This document shows positions 11,109 to 21,487 of a stretch of DNA of 64,000 bases, piece after piece. The first letter of the stretch is position 1; each line of letters starts with the position of its first letter. Origin of the DNA: Lactifluus volemus. Its lineage: Eukaryota > Basidiomycota > Agaricomycetes > Russulales > Russulaceae. Location: assembly GCA_022376515.1 (NCBI GenBank), contig WTXI01000093.1, forward strand, positions 62,001 to 126,000, written 5' to 3'. The translations under genes and the position numbers were made by a program. The notes under the pieces were generated by a model. The model saw nothing but the letters and a program-made list of their open reading frames with translations. It was not told the origin of the DNA and made no database searches.

Positions 11109-12549
11109 CTTCCGAAGATTCAGTCAAGGGAGGGGGTTGCCCCAAAAGGACCAGAAGTCACCATTTCCCGAGCTACCTTACCTATCCTCACACTATCGCT
11201 CGGTCTTTATCTCAATGTACCTATACACGATTCCTGATGCTGCGTTTTGATCGTTCTAGACCGAATTGCGTGTCTAATTGGTATAACTATTGCTGTTTGT
11301 TAGCCGAGTCACCATCTCATTTACTGTGATGAAGAAGTACATGACCGATAAGTGCGTTTAAGCAATTGAATTCTTGGGAGTTGCGCGCATTTTTAGCGGT
11401 CCGCGACGAGCCGGTGATTGGGTAAAAAACATCACGTGCCATTTCTTTAGGATGGCTAGGCGTCTCGGCAATCGCGGTCTGCTGGAACGACAGTTTCTTC
11501 TCCGCTATTTTTGCTTGCAAGGGCTGTGCATCATGAAAAAGCTGTATTCGGAGAGAGCGCAGCGCCGCCAAGGTGCGCAAAGCGATGGAGTAGCCTGTAT
11601 ACACAACATGAAAAACAAAAATGATGAGCGACAGACAACCCTTCAAATCGAACTGATGGGTGGTTGTAAGCGAGGTTCCAGCTTTCTTGAAAGGCCAGTC
11701 ACTGGATCTGGGAGGAACACGATATGAGAGAGAAGAGAATGATCCCGCCTCCTTGTGCTGCATATAAAAGGTTGGGGGACACTTTGTTCGCCATTGATTG
11801 TCGACAGATGATGACGCGTGGACGTTACAAACACCCTCTTGTGTCGTGATTTTCCTATCATCTATGATCGTTAGCTTGTACTTTGGTGGAATTGAGTTGA
11901 AAACAGTACCGACCGTATTGAAGGTTCGCTTGTGGACCTTACAAGGGTCCCCCAGTCTGGACCTTCTGCGTGACTGGTGACCTGCTGCTTTGTAGTGGAA
12001 GAGTGCATGTTCTACTGCAACCTTCGGCTACACTGACACGAGACGTAGCATGAAAGCCCCCAGCCTCAGAGAGCCCGGAAGGGGGGCTTTGATATGCCAA
12101 GTGGTTCGATGTTGATATGGTGATGGAGATTATATAGAAAAGGATAGGATGTCTTCGACTTCCGACTGCATACTACTGCATCGTCAATCACTAGTTCGTA
12201 CCGATACGGTGTGACAGCTACAGTAGGAGGAAGGGGACAGACGCTTAGCTAAAAAAAATAAAAAGGAAGAGGGGACAGAGAGACGTACATCTCACCCAAC
12301 CAAAAGAAGTAGACCGGGAATAACTCGTCGCGGCACAGCGAGCGACGTCCTCGACGGTGAAGAACGGCACGAGGCTGGTTTCAGGGCTGAATCAAAGGGC
12401 CCCGGCAAGGAGTGGAACACGGGCACGATCTCCAGTATGGTGACGAGCGGGGGGGAAGAGATGCGGTGGCAAGAACGTGCACAAGCACCGCCGTGGGCAA
12501 CGAGTTGGGCCGCTCGAGCAGGTTGTAGAGTTCTGGAGGGGAGATGACA

Positions 12550-12990
12550 CATGGACGTGCGAATCGGGAACGTCAAGAAGCCCATCTTCTTCACCATCTC
12601 GCTGGCGGCGGCACTCGCCATCGTACTCTCTGCGTGACCAAGAGCGAGATCGTAGAGGTAGAGGTCGTGACAGTCGCAGTCCCCTGGCACTTCGGAGACG
12701 CCTTAGTCCTTCAACACGTGGCCGTACCCCCAGTCGAAGCCCAGATCCACCCATCGGAGACGCAGTCCAAGCCCGTGTCGGAGATATCTTCCAGGATGCT
12801 CGAGATGGCCCGTGGGACTGGGTGGAATAAGGGCTTGGCCGAGATCTGGGACTTCTCCTGCTAGGACTTGATAGAGCGAATGAGGGGACGCTTCGCCGCT
12901 GCCTGGTTCCGGTGGTTGGGGAGTACCAGGAGGGGTACTGATCAGCTCGGGGGCTTCTAAGAGTGTGTAGAAGAGCTGATCCACTTTTCT
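12550..12990 (+). other. Inserted Arg/Ser-rich coding-like fragment
   Basis: A plus-strand frame (about 12565-12830) is rich in Arg, Ser and Pro with RDRRGRGRDSRSP-like content, then DIFQDARDGPWDWV before a stop. It resembles low-complexity RS-type or gag-like segments, but I do not recognise a family. The minus strand is also open for over 200 codons, which is expected for such GC-rich repetitive sequence. It is absent from all other units. Confidence 0.3.
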
Positions 12991-13129
12991 TCTCTTGAGC
13001 CCAGATAGGGTATTGGTTCGGGAAGAAGGTGGAACATGTCAGCAACATGAGTTTGTATAAACCTGTGCTTCATAGTCAATAATAAGCAACGCGGAAGTGG
13101 GAAGAGGCTGAGTCTGAGCCCAAGTCCGA

Positions 13130-13480
13130 GTCCGAGTCTGAGTCCGAAAGGGGTGGGGGAAGCGGTAGAGGAGAGGGGGCCATGCCACGCCTGTCAAGTC
13201 CGAGTCCGAGTCCAGAAGCGGTGGGGGAAAGCGGTATAGGGGAGGAGGCCATGCCACATGCCGCTCACAGGCGTCAGGCACTCGGGTGGTCGCAATGGTG
13301 CCGCCAGCACGATCCTGATGCCAAGGACATCGACATGGTGGGAGTCCGAGTCCGGAAGTGGCAAGGGAAGCAATAGAGGGGAAGAGGCCGTGCCACACAT
13401 CGGTCGCAGGCATCAGGCGCTCAGGCGGTCGCAATGGCGACACCAGCACGATCCTGACACCAAGGACGTCGACGCGAGGC
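13130..13480. repeat. Tandem repeat of about 145 bp, roughly 2.5 copies
   Basis: Copies start at about 13186 and 13341, and a truncated copy precedes them from 13130. Each begins with GTCCGAGTCCG-type triplets, continues through GAGGAGGCC(A/G)TGCCACA and ends in CCAAGGACRTCGAC. The repeat creates a chance 231-codon minus-strand frame (13039-13734), which I do not call a gene. Confidence 0.7.
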
Positions 13481-14144
13481 CATCCCTCATTGAAGGGGAC
13501 GAGGGGGAATGAAGGGGGAGCCAGGAAATAGATTCTGAAGAAGAAACCTACACAAAAGTCAGAAACGTCAGTGAGGTGGAAGAGTGGGGGCAGTATACCT
13601 AGCAACGCCTGATGGGAAGCACCCTTCAGGCGTTCCAACATCGCTCCAACATGATCATCACGAGAGGCTGGGGCAGAGGAGGAGAAGGAGAAGGAAGAGC
13701 ACCCCGCAGAGAGGCTCTCTGACAGACCATACACAGGATATCACATATGCCAATGGTGGCAACGGCAGTGGCAAGGCGAGAGGGGCGAGCTGTGGGTGAG
13801 CTACTCCCGATAGTTGCAGAAAACAGTGACAGACACATGATAGAGGAGAGGCAACAGAGGGGAGGCAACACTAGCAGAGGGAACTTGAAGGCGACAGCGA
13901 CGACGAGACAATTCACACGGTTTGTTCAATGACGAAAATTATTAGCCTAGGCTAGTAAGCCGTTCCGGAGCTGAACTGAGCCGAGCCGGAGTCGACTGTG
14001 AGCCAATCAACGGCTCAGCTCGTTGAGCCTGAAAGTGGAGAGCCGCAATGAGCCGAGCCGAGCTAGCTGGAGCCGAGCCGTGGCAACACTAGCTAAGTCG
14101 AGGAAGGCCTAGGCTTATTCACCCCAAGGGGGTGAAATCTAAGA

Positions 14145-14330
14145 TCAAACTTTTACGACCAAGCCAAAAAGGGAAAACTTGTAGATGAACAGATGGGTAG
14201 CATATTCGATAAGTAAGGGGCGGTCTGGAAGGGCCTCCTCCTTGACGAGCTTGCACTGCTCAAAATAGAGTTCTATCACCGCTTTTTGTAAGTAGCGTAC
14301 ATCTCCATGTACGAGCTTCGTCGATTTAGA
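14145..14330 (-). pseudogene. Protein-like minus-strand fragment, unknown
   Basis: A minus-strand frame reads KLVHGDVRYLQKAVIELYF and then (K/E)-rich helical sequence ending with EYATHLF. It looks like a piece of a real protein but is cut on both sides. It abuts the promoter of S4, so it may mark the right border of the U3 insert. No function is assigned. Confidence 0.25.
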
Positions 14331-14348
14331 TGACGTCCCTGCGGGTAC

Positions 14349-14361
14349 GAATTGGAAATTC
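14349..14361 (+). promoter_or_regulatory. Conserved upstream element GAATTGGAAATTC of S genes
   Basis: The near-palindromic 13-mer GAATTGGAAATTC lies about 25-45 bp upstream of the TATA-like box of S4. The same or a one-base variant occurs at 19013-19025 (S5), 21061-21073 (S6, GAATTGCAAATTC), 24399-24411 (S7) and 26685-26697 (S8, where an insertion of about 350 bp separates it from the gene). Conservation beside otherwise diverged sequence suggests a regulatory site. Confidence 0.5.
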
Positions 14362-14481
14362 TCCTCCGAGGTACTCTGGATATAAGCCCCCAGCCAGCTC
14401 ATCCTATTTATTTTCCCGCTCATCCCATCTCATCAACCAAGCCCTCACAACACCCTCTATCCCCAACGGTTCATACAGCCC

Positions 14482-14761
14482 ATGCCATCCCAACCTCACC
14501 CAGGGACTAATGTCACACGTATGTCCTTCTTCAACAGGTATACACACATGCACATAAGTTAACTGCCTTGTAGAAAGGGCCCTGTCTTTCTTCCACTTCT
14601 TTCACAAACACAGATCTCACCAAAATCCAAGCGAGAAAACTCAGTCAGAGCCGCAAATTGGCGAAACTGGGGGTTCTGTCGTCGGGAAAATTCCGTCAGA
14701 TACGGCCGAACGGAATCTCACGTGGAAGGAATGGTGTCAGATGTGGGAGGGCCGACGGTGA
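14482..14761 (+). CDS. S4: small two-exon array gene, unknown function
   Basis: Exon 1 14482-14518, intron 14519-14573 (55 nt, GTATGT donor, GTTAAC branch point, TTGTAG acceptor), exon 2 14574-14761; 74 aa. The junction codon becomes Gln (Arg in most copies). Two short in-frame deletions shorten the middle (SEKTQSEPQIGETGG). The unspliced frame starting at ATGTCACAC stops inside the intron (ACA TAA), so only the spliced form can be translated. The C-terminus is TWKEWCQMWEGRR, as in the S6/S9 subgroup. Confidence 0.8.
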
Positions 14762-16159
14762 CTTCCCGAGATTCAGTCAAAGAAGGGGGTTGCCTCCAAC
14801 AGGAGGGCTAGATGTTACCATTCCCCGTGTACCTTACCCGTCCTCCACGCCGTCGCTTTGTATTGGTATAACTATCGCCGTTGGTTAGCAGAGTCAACGT
14901 CTCATTACGATGCTGAAGAAGTACACGACTGATACACACCCCGAAGCCATGTTTCAATCGAATCACCTCATGTATCTGATTTCTCGCGTTGTGAGTTTGC
15001 CATCTATCTGTGACTACGTAGCAGGGTAGAAGTTAGCGGTCAGAGGTACGGTCGCGTACCGTAATGCATACTGAAAAAGCTTTTGAACACCCAGACGAGC
15101 CAACAAGATCAGGGTGCACCTTTGACAACTTTCCCTCTGGCTGTTTTTTTAAAGAATCTCCGTTGTGTGAAGACGGCATCATCTCGTTGTCGTTTGCGTC
15201 GGTACGACGGACCGGACGGGTAAGGACGTCACGTGCCATTTCGGCTGTGAGAGAGGGCGTTAAAGGTGGTTGTGCGTCTCCAGCGTTTGAGATAAGGGTT
15301 GTAACGATGGTGCACCTCCGGGTAGCCGATAAAAACACCAGCTCAGGCTAGAATCTAGTCCCCGGCAGTATATTGGTATACGGTTTGCTGGATCGGTGTG
15401 GATCCTCGTCCTTGAAACGGTTGTTTGTGCATTACGGCTGTCTTCAGAGAGAGTGCAGGGCTGCCAAGGGGGGGAGGGGGTTGTAAATGGGTCTCTTTAC
15501 AAGTCAGGCAGCTTAGCTTGGGCAAGTAGGTATCTGGAAGGAACACGATGGATGATGTTGGTCGGACAGCTTGTAATTTGTCATGGTGGTGTCGAGAACA
15601 GTACCGACCATGTTGACGGTTTGATGGTGGCATCATTACAAGGCCAGGAGTGGAAAACAGGCATGGTCTCCAGTATGGTGACGGGCATGATGTTCCGCGG
15701 GCTCAAGCGTGAGTGACAGGGATGTTCAATGACTCGGTGTCCTGAAACTTGGGCAAGGACTGTGTTGTAGGGTGAGGAACAGGGTTCCGTAACCGAAGCG
15801 ACGGTCCTGCACGCTATCGGGCGCGCGACGGACGATACGGGACTAAGTGGCACGAATAACCCCACGCAGATAGCGCCGCAGAAAGCGCGCCCGCCCGGAC
15901 ATTACGCATTCATGAGCCCAAATTGGTCAGGTATGCGATGCGGAAATGTGCCACCTCTCCAGTTCCGGCCGCGTGCAGGAGCTGTGGTAAAAAGTTTCAA
16001 GAGAGCACCGCTTGTCTCGCAAGAATGCGATAATTGGCGCACGTTTCAAGAACCACCGAGATGATGGCCTGTTCTTCCCTGTCACATGATGTACAGGTGT
16101 TCTTCGTCGTGGGAATTTCGAGGGTCTGGGCGCGGTAGATTCCCTCGGACTCTGGGCGC

Positions 16160-17000
16160 AACATACAGTACAGTACCCGCCGTTCTACGACCGTCCTCTA
16201 TATATTTTCAACAAACTTTTCATCTGCAGACATGAACATTCACTCCCAATTTGCAGAGTGAGTTTTACCGGAGTCGGTCTTTGTCCAACTCAAGCTCATG
16301 TCGACCAGTCCTATTGCCACATCCCGCATGCGAATTGTGCAATCGTCTGAGGCCGATGCAATACGCTGTCCGTCCAGCGAGAATGCGATGTCGCGTTATA
16401 TCAACCCTTCCGCAATTCCCTTCGATCACCGAGCCAGCTGGTTCGACTACCAACCCTGACGTTTCACCTCATGGGAAGGAGGTGTCAAGAGGGTCAACAA
16501 AATCCCGTGCGTCATGATTCCCCCCTCTTCCCTTGAATGAAAGGGCAGCAGCTTACTTTTGGTGGCTTGGTTTGGCACTGCGCCGACTAGTTGGACAACG
16601 CGCGTGCCGCGCTAGACTTACTGTATATCGTTCACACGCGACTGAGTGGGGACCGCGATCCGTGACGGTCAGTGGCCATCCGCACTTCCGCCCAGCACGT
16701 TTTCCCGTTGCTACCTCTAAGAGGGCGAATAAAAAAAATTAAGCGAAAAACGGACATTAGAGACACCCCGTCCGCCCCAGGTATCTAACGCATTCGTGGA
16801 TTGCTTTTGTCAATTGACACAACTAATATGACTGTGACAAATGTCTCGATCTTTTCAAGGACTACCATGACTGCAAGAAATCGTGGGTTCGTCTAATCGC
16901 TCCCTTGTATCCGTCGCATGCTAACCGCTTCTCGAGATAAAGAAACGCAAGGCCTACAGCCGCTCCGGTAGATATTAACCAACGCTACTGTTGCCTTCTG
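16160..17000 (+). pseudogene. COX23: COX23-like relic in U4, split by an insert
   Basis: The left part (16195-16302) and right part (16780-17000) match the COX23-like relic of the other units. About 470 bp are inserted between them at the point where the others read CTCATGT|GGAGAGGC. The right part keeps a segment after the CHCH helix, KKRKAYSRSG (about 16938-16968), that resembles the basic tail of COX23 proteins. Several stops are present. Confidence 0.5.
16303..16390 (-). pseudogene. Single WD40-blade fragment of an NLR
   Basis: The minus strand reads DGQRIASASDDCTIR followed by a decayed strand d (MRDVAIG where the intact NLR has VWDATTG). It matches the repeated blades of the NLR at 38,693-43,570 at nucleotide level over about 80 bp and in the same orientation. 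It lies inside the insert that splits the COX23-like relic of U4. Just downstream (about 16470-16505) is a short match to 4033-4075. Confidence 0.75.
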
Positions 17001-17019
17001 CCTATCTTCAGAAACCCCA

Positions 17020-17770
17020 CCGTTCATGCAGCAAGTTGCATTAACAGCCCAAATCGGGGTCAGTCGGGACCGCCTCTCCGCCTTTACCTCTGCCGTGTGC
17101 CAGGGGTACTACGAGCAGACACCCCCTCTACCGCAGCCTCAGGGTCATCTAGCTACCACGCTAGGTCAAGCCCTCCTCATGTTACACAGCTGGCCAGGTG
17201 TCATCCTTCGTGGAAACCTCGTTGATACCACCAATCCCTTCTTTCAGCACATTGTCGGAATAAGCCTGCCCACAGCGGATGTCCGGACCAGCCCGGTACC
17301 CCAAGGAGACCGCTGGCTCACATTGCAACATCCCACTCCCCGAACCCACCGGGCCGCACCCAACGATCCTCCATGCCAGCCAACGACATTTTCATGTCAT
17401 AATACCCTTGGAGACACCCAGGAAAGAATGGACTAGACCCCCTGTTTTCTTTACGACTGCCCTCCGGACGTTTTGACTGAGTTGTGACTGGCAACCCTCT
17501 AATACATATGATTGACTTCTTGCCTACCCCTCATGCCGCCTTCAATCATGTTCCTGCAGGAACCGTGTCTTTGTCATAGGTACACGTTGTGGAATATACA
17601 CGTAGACAAATACGTGACGATGCTCCGAACCAATCAACTACATTTCCGACTCCCCCCCCTCCGCCTCTTACAATCCCATTTTTCCAGAAACCATTTCTTT
17701 GAATAAGATACATGTATTGATATATAGATGCAGACTGAAAGAAACAAATAGCTGCCGGGGATTGAAAAAC
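17020..17770 (+). repeat. Module B, copy 1 (U4)
   Basis: Begins at the shared ATGCAGCAAGTT junction where modules A and B diverge. A plus-strand frame of 136 codons (17026-17436) is open and reads RDRLSAFTSAV and LGQALLMLHSWPG, but it is broken in the copies at 29420 and 37890, so its coding status is unclear. The segment from 17390 to 17770 is the 3' flank of the NLR and is shared with 38310-38690. Confidence 0.6.
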
Positions 17771-17784
17771 AAAGTATGCTCAAC

Positions 17785-18137
17785 CTATTTAGATAAATCG
17801 TGATCATGTACGGTAGCCCAATTTGATCCATACACAAACTTTGAGAAATCAAGCCGGGTCTCGTGTTCGCCTGCAATCCAGATGGTGCTAGGTCTATGAA
17901 GGCACGGCCTATGAAGCCCAGGAATCCATAAAATACGTTCTTTCTCTTCTCCGTATATCCAATCGTCCGAGTAACAATCAAACATGGTTTGGTCCGTAAA
18001 ATGATTTTGAATATCTTCCGTCGTGATCTCCATCACATCAATTCTGCCGTCTTCGGAGGCTGAGATTGTATCATGCCCGTCTAATGAGAATGCAACAGAT
18101 TTGACCAGATAAGGGTGTCGAGTAAACGGTGGAGTGG
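17785..18137 (-). pseudogene. NLR C-terminal relic (last WD blade and tail)
   Basis: The 117-codon frame corresponds to the end of the intact NLR: the degenerate last blade (VKSVAFS.DG), then TTEDIQNHFTDQT, WIYG.EKE.ILWIPG and the tail FVYGSNWATV.DH.LSK with stop. It is open and well conserved, but the rest of the protein is absent: homology ends at 18137 and unrelated sequence follows. It lies in U4 at the same position and orientation relative to module B as the intact NLR does in U9. Confidence 0.9.
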
Positions 18138-18628
18138 GGGATAAGGAAGAGGCGTTACCTTGCTTGCAAGGTATCAATGCGGGCGTAAGGACTTACATCC
18201 GATTTCACATGCTTTTTTTTTTCCCTTTTGTCAGTCAAATAACCGAGAGCAGGAACACGAAACGAGGCGCTACCGGATCACGCCAGCCAGGAGCGATGAA
18301 AGTGTGGCGGGTCCGTCTAAAACTCAGACAAAGATGTCCAAATTCGAGGTTCCCCGAGGTAGTGCGGAAGAAGGCAAAGAGGAGCAAGTACTAGTGGAAT
18401 TCAAGTTGAAGGATGTCACATTGTGTAGAGTAAACGCCACGTTTGTGGACGTGTAATGTTACCGTAGCGCTTATTTCGTCTCTCAAACTGGTCAGCTCTC
18501 TATCATAGTCCTACTTTGTGATAAACACATCACTGCCATCACATACTGTGCCACCCGCAAGCAAGGTTTGGGCCAACGGCGTTGGCATTTCTAGTACGTA
18601 AGCCGGTCGGTTGACGACGATGCATGCC

Positions 18629-18975
18629 GACCAATCAAATCAGACTGACGTCAGCCTTCCGCAGTTTTCCGCAATCCTGCCACCGACCAATCACAGCTGA
18701 CTATTGTTGCCGACCAATCACAATTGTCTATCCGTCATCCGCAATCAGCCGCCTGCAGCCGACCAATCACAATTGTCTATCCATCACCCATATCAGCCAC
18801 CTGTCACCGACCAATCACAGCTGACTATTGTTGCCGACCAATCACAATTGTCTATCCATCACCCGTAATCAGCCACCTGTCACCGACCAATCACAGCTGA
18901 CCATTGTTGCCGACCAATCACAATTGTCTATCCGTCTTCGGCAATCAGCCACCTGCCGCCGACCAATCACAGATG
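18629..18975 (+). repeat. CCAAT-box minisatellite upstream of S5
   Basis: Nine repeats start with CCGACCAATCA (18629, 18684, 18711, 18759, 18808, 18835, 18883, 18910, 18959). They alternate between a short form of 27 bp (...CAGCTGACTATTGTTG) and a long form of 48-49 bp (...CAATTGTCTATCC...). Each contains a CCAAT pentamer on the plus strand. The block ends about 80 bp upstream of the S5 TATA box. It is not a CRISPR: there are no unique spacers, and this is a eukaryote. Confidence 0.85.
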
Positions 18976-19171
18976 ACTTTTGACATCTCTTATAATGACA
19001 GTACTCTAGTTCGAATTGGAAATTCAGAATGTGATTCAAGTTGGCAGGCAATATTTATATATGAAGTCCCCACTGGGGAATCCCCAGCAAGCTCGCCCTA
19101 TCAATTTTCCCGCTCATCTCATCTCAACCAGGCCCTCATAACAACTACCTATCCCCAACAATTCATAGCCC

Positions 19172-19458
19172 ATGCCATCCCAACTTCACCCAAGGACTAA
19201 TGTTGCACGTATGCCCTTCTTCGACTACACGCATGCACATGGGCTAACTGCCTTATAGGAAGGGCCTTGAACTTCTTCCACCTCTTTCGCAAGACAGACG
19301 GATCCCAGAAAAGACCAGGTTCGATAACTAAGAAAACTCAGTCAGGGTCGCAAATTGGCCAGACTGAGGGCACTATCATCGCCAAAATCCCGTCAGATAC
19401 AGCTGAACGGAATCTAACGTGGAAGGAGTGGCGTCAGATGTGGGATGAGCGACTCTGA
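19172..19458 (+). CDS. S5: small two-exon array gene, unknown function
   Basis: Exon 1 19172-19208, intron 19209-19258 (50 nt, shortest of the nine; GTATGC, GCTAAC, TATAG), exon 2 19259-19458; 78 aa. Its promoter is the best preserved, with TTTATATATGAAGTCCCC at 19052 preceded by GAATTGGAAATTC and by a block of nine CCAAT boxes. The unspliced frame stops in the intron (GGC TAA). The middle contains KKTQSGSQIGQTEGT and the C-terminus is TWKEWRQMWDERL. It shares subgroup features with S7 and S8. Confidence 0.8.
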
Positions 19459-20721
19459 CTTCCAGAGATTCAATAGAGGAGGGAGTTGCCTCCAATAGAA
19501 GGGCCAGAAGTTACCATTCCCCGAGTACCTTACCTGTCCTCCACACCGTCGTTCTGTCTTTATCTCCATGCGCCTATACACGAGCCATGATGCTGCGTTT
19601 CGACCCTTCTAGACCGCATTGCGTGTTTAATTGCTATAACCATCGCCGTTGGTTAGCAGAGTCAACGTCTCATAACAGTGCAGCAGAAGTACATGACCGA
19701 TACACGCATCCCGAAGCCATGTTTCAATCCAATCCCTTTATAATTCTCGCGTTGCGAGCAACCATCGGTCTGTGACTAGGCAGCAGGGTAGAATTTAGCG
19801 GTCAGTGGTATGGACGCGTACCGTAACGCACACTGTCACTGCGCGACGGACGGGTAAAGAGGTCACGTGCCGTTTCGGCTGTGAGAAAGCGCCTTAAAGG
19901 TGGTTGTTCCTCTCCAGTGTTTGAGACAAGCCAGGCTAGAGTCTAGTCCCCGGCAATATATGGGTATGGGGTCTGCTGTCTGCTGGGTCGGTGTGGGGTG
20001 GGCAATCTTTTTTTCTCCACAACTTTTGCTCTTCGTCCTTGTATGGGTTGTGCATTACGGCTGTCTTCAGAGAGAACGCACCGTGTAGAGGGTTCGATGG
20101 TGACATCATTACAAGGCCAGGAGTGGAACACGGGCATGGTGTCCTGAGACTTGGGCAAGGACTGCATTGTAGGGTCAGGAACAGGGTGCCGTAACCGAAG
20201 CGACGGTCCTGCACGCCATCAAGCGCGGACGGATGATACGGGGCTAAGTGACACGAATGAGCCCACGCAGAAAGCGCGCCCGGACATTATGCATTCATGA
20301 GCCCAAAGAATGGGGTAGTTGGTCTCTCCACTTGCAGGAGCTGTGGTAAAAAGTTTAGAGCACCGCTTGTCTCCCAAGAATGCGATGATTGGCGCACGTT
20401 ACAAGAACATGCACAGGCACCTGACACCGAGTTGATGATTGGCCTGTACAGTTGCGGGAAAAACCCCCCGGGCCGGTAAGTTACCGGTAAGTTACTGTAA
20501 CTTTGATCACGTGATGGTTTTCACGTGACCATTCTGAGCGAAATTGTGAAGCTCGCGCTCGAGCTGATCCCCGCAAGACACATCAATCGTATTTTCCAAC
20601 TATGTACAACAAAATTACGAAATTTCCATAGTCTGTAAAAACTATGGTCTGACTGAATAAGTTATCCATGGTGAAATCATCAGACTATGGTTTAAGACAT
20701 GCATGGGAGAACAATGATATT

Positions 20722-20853
20722 GGCTTGGATGGCTTAATGGTAAAACTTACACGAAGTCCTATTTTTTGTGTGCACTAGTCGAGAGTTCGAACCCGCGTTG
20801 TGTAATTGTCAAAAGTCGGTGTAATTAATTAATTTACTGATTATTTTTTAACG
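20722..20853 (+). other. tRNA-like element, possible SINE
   Basis: An A-box-like TGGCTTAATGG (20730-20740) and a B-box-like AGTTCGAACCC (20784-20794) have tRNA-like spacing. A T6 run that could terminate polymerase III follows at about 20845. The T-arm and acceptor stems do not pair well, so it is not a working tRNA gene. A tRNA-derived SINE or tRNA relic fits best. Confidence 0.35.
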
Positions 20854-21198
20854 AACCGGGCAAAATGGGTAGCCCTGGCCCCGGACAGTCCAATCAACGA
20901 TGATTTACATATTCACGTGACACACGTGACTTTATCCATCATTGTTTTTTATGTAATACATACGGGTGCAGTGTCGGAGGCGAAGTCAATGTTTAACTTA
21001 AAACTGTTCTTTATGCAATACATACGGGTGCAGTGTCGAAGGAAAGTCAATGTTTCACATGAATTGCAAATTCTCCTCTCTCTCTCTCGGGAGCTCTGTC
21101 TATAAGAGCCAGCTCATCCTTTTAATTTTCCCGCTCATCCCATCTAATCAACCAAGCCCTCACAACACCTACCTTATCCCCAACAATTCATACAGCCC

Positions 21199-21487
21199 AT
21201 GCCATCCCAACCTCACCCGGGGACTAATGTCACACGTATGCCCTTCTTCAACAGGTCTACACACATGCACATTGGTTAACTGCCTTATAGGACGGGTCCT
21301 GTCTTTCTTCGACTTCTTTCACAAAGACGGCTCCCACCAAAAGCCAAAGGGGATAACTCAGAAAACTCAGTCAGAGCTGCAAATTGGCCAAACTGAGGGT
21401 TCTGTCATCGCGAAAATGTCGTCAGATATGGCCGAACGGAATCTCACGTGGAAGGAATGGTGTCAGATGTGGGAGGGCCGATGCTGA
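21199..21487 (+). CDS. S6: small two-exon array gene, unknown function
   Basis: Exon 1 21199-21235, intron 21236-21290 (55 nt, GTATGC, GTTAAC, TATAG), exon 2 21291-21487; 77 aa. The aromatic stretch is LSFFDFF and the middle is ITQKTQSELQIGQTEGS. The C-terminus is TWKEWCQMWEGRC. A TATA-like TCTATAAGAG lies at 21099. It differs from S9 at a dozen or so residues without any frame disruption. The unspliced frame is open in this copy. Confidence 0.8.

Larger units (their letters stand above)
10761..14345 (+). repeat. Array unit U3 (carries S3), interrupted by a large insert
   Basis: S3 and 3' flank (10846-11320), a short region to 11460, block C (11470-12080), and block D (12150-12545), which stops abruptly. 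The COX23-like relic and the modules are missing. In their place is about 1.8 kb of foreign sequence (12545-14345): an Arg/Ser-rich plus-strand frame (12550-12830), a tandem repeat (13130-13480) and a stretch of repeated GAGCCGAG motifs (13970-14090). Confidence 0.7.
14346..18600 (+). repeat. Array unit U4 (carries S4 and NLR relics)
   Basis: S4 and 3' flank (14482-15060), a unit-specific stretch (15060-15230), shortened block C (15390-15700), an 'aagcgcgcccg' segment shared with U5 (15830-16030), a COX23-like relic split by a 470 bp insert (16160-17000), module B (17020-17770) and an NLR 3' relic (17785-18137). It is the only unit besides U9 that carries NLR sequence, in the same relative position and orientation. 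From 18140 to 18600 I see no gene. Confidence 0.75.
18601..21055 (+). repeat. Array unit U5 (carries S5), truncated
   Basis: The CCAAT minisatellite (18629-18975), promoter and S5, 3' flank to about 19860, then shortened blocks to about 20470. Block D, the COX23-like relic and the modules are missing. The stretch 20470-21055 is specific to this unit: palindromic CACGTGA pairs (20508-20530), a tRNA-like element, and two ATACGGGTGCAGTGTCG repeats (20959 and 21022). Confidence 0.65.

Noticed and set aside
13039..13734. 231-codon minus-strand frame
   Set aside because: Low-complexity translation of a 145 bp tandem repeat; no motifs or start context.
18629..18975. CRISPR-like regular repeat
   Set aside because: Eukaryotic minisatellite of two alternating unit lengths, without unique spacers or cas genes.
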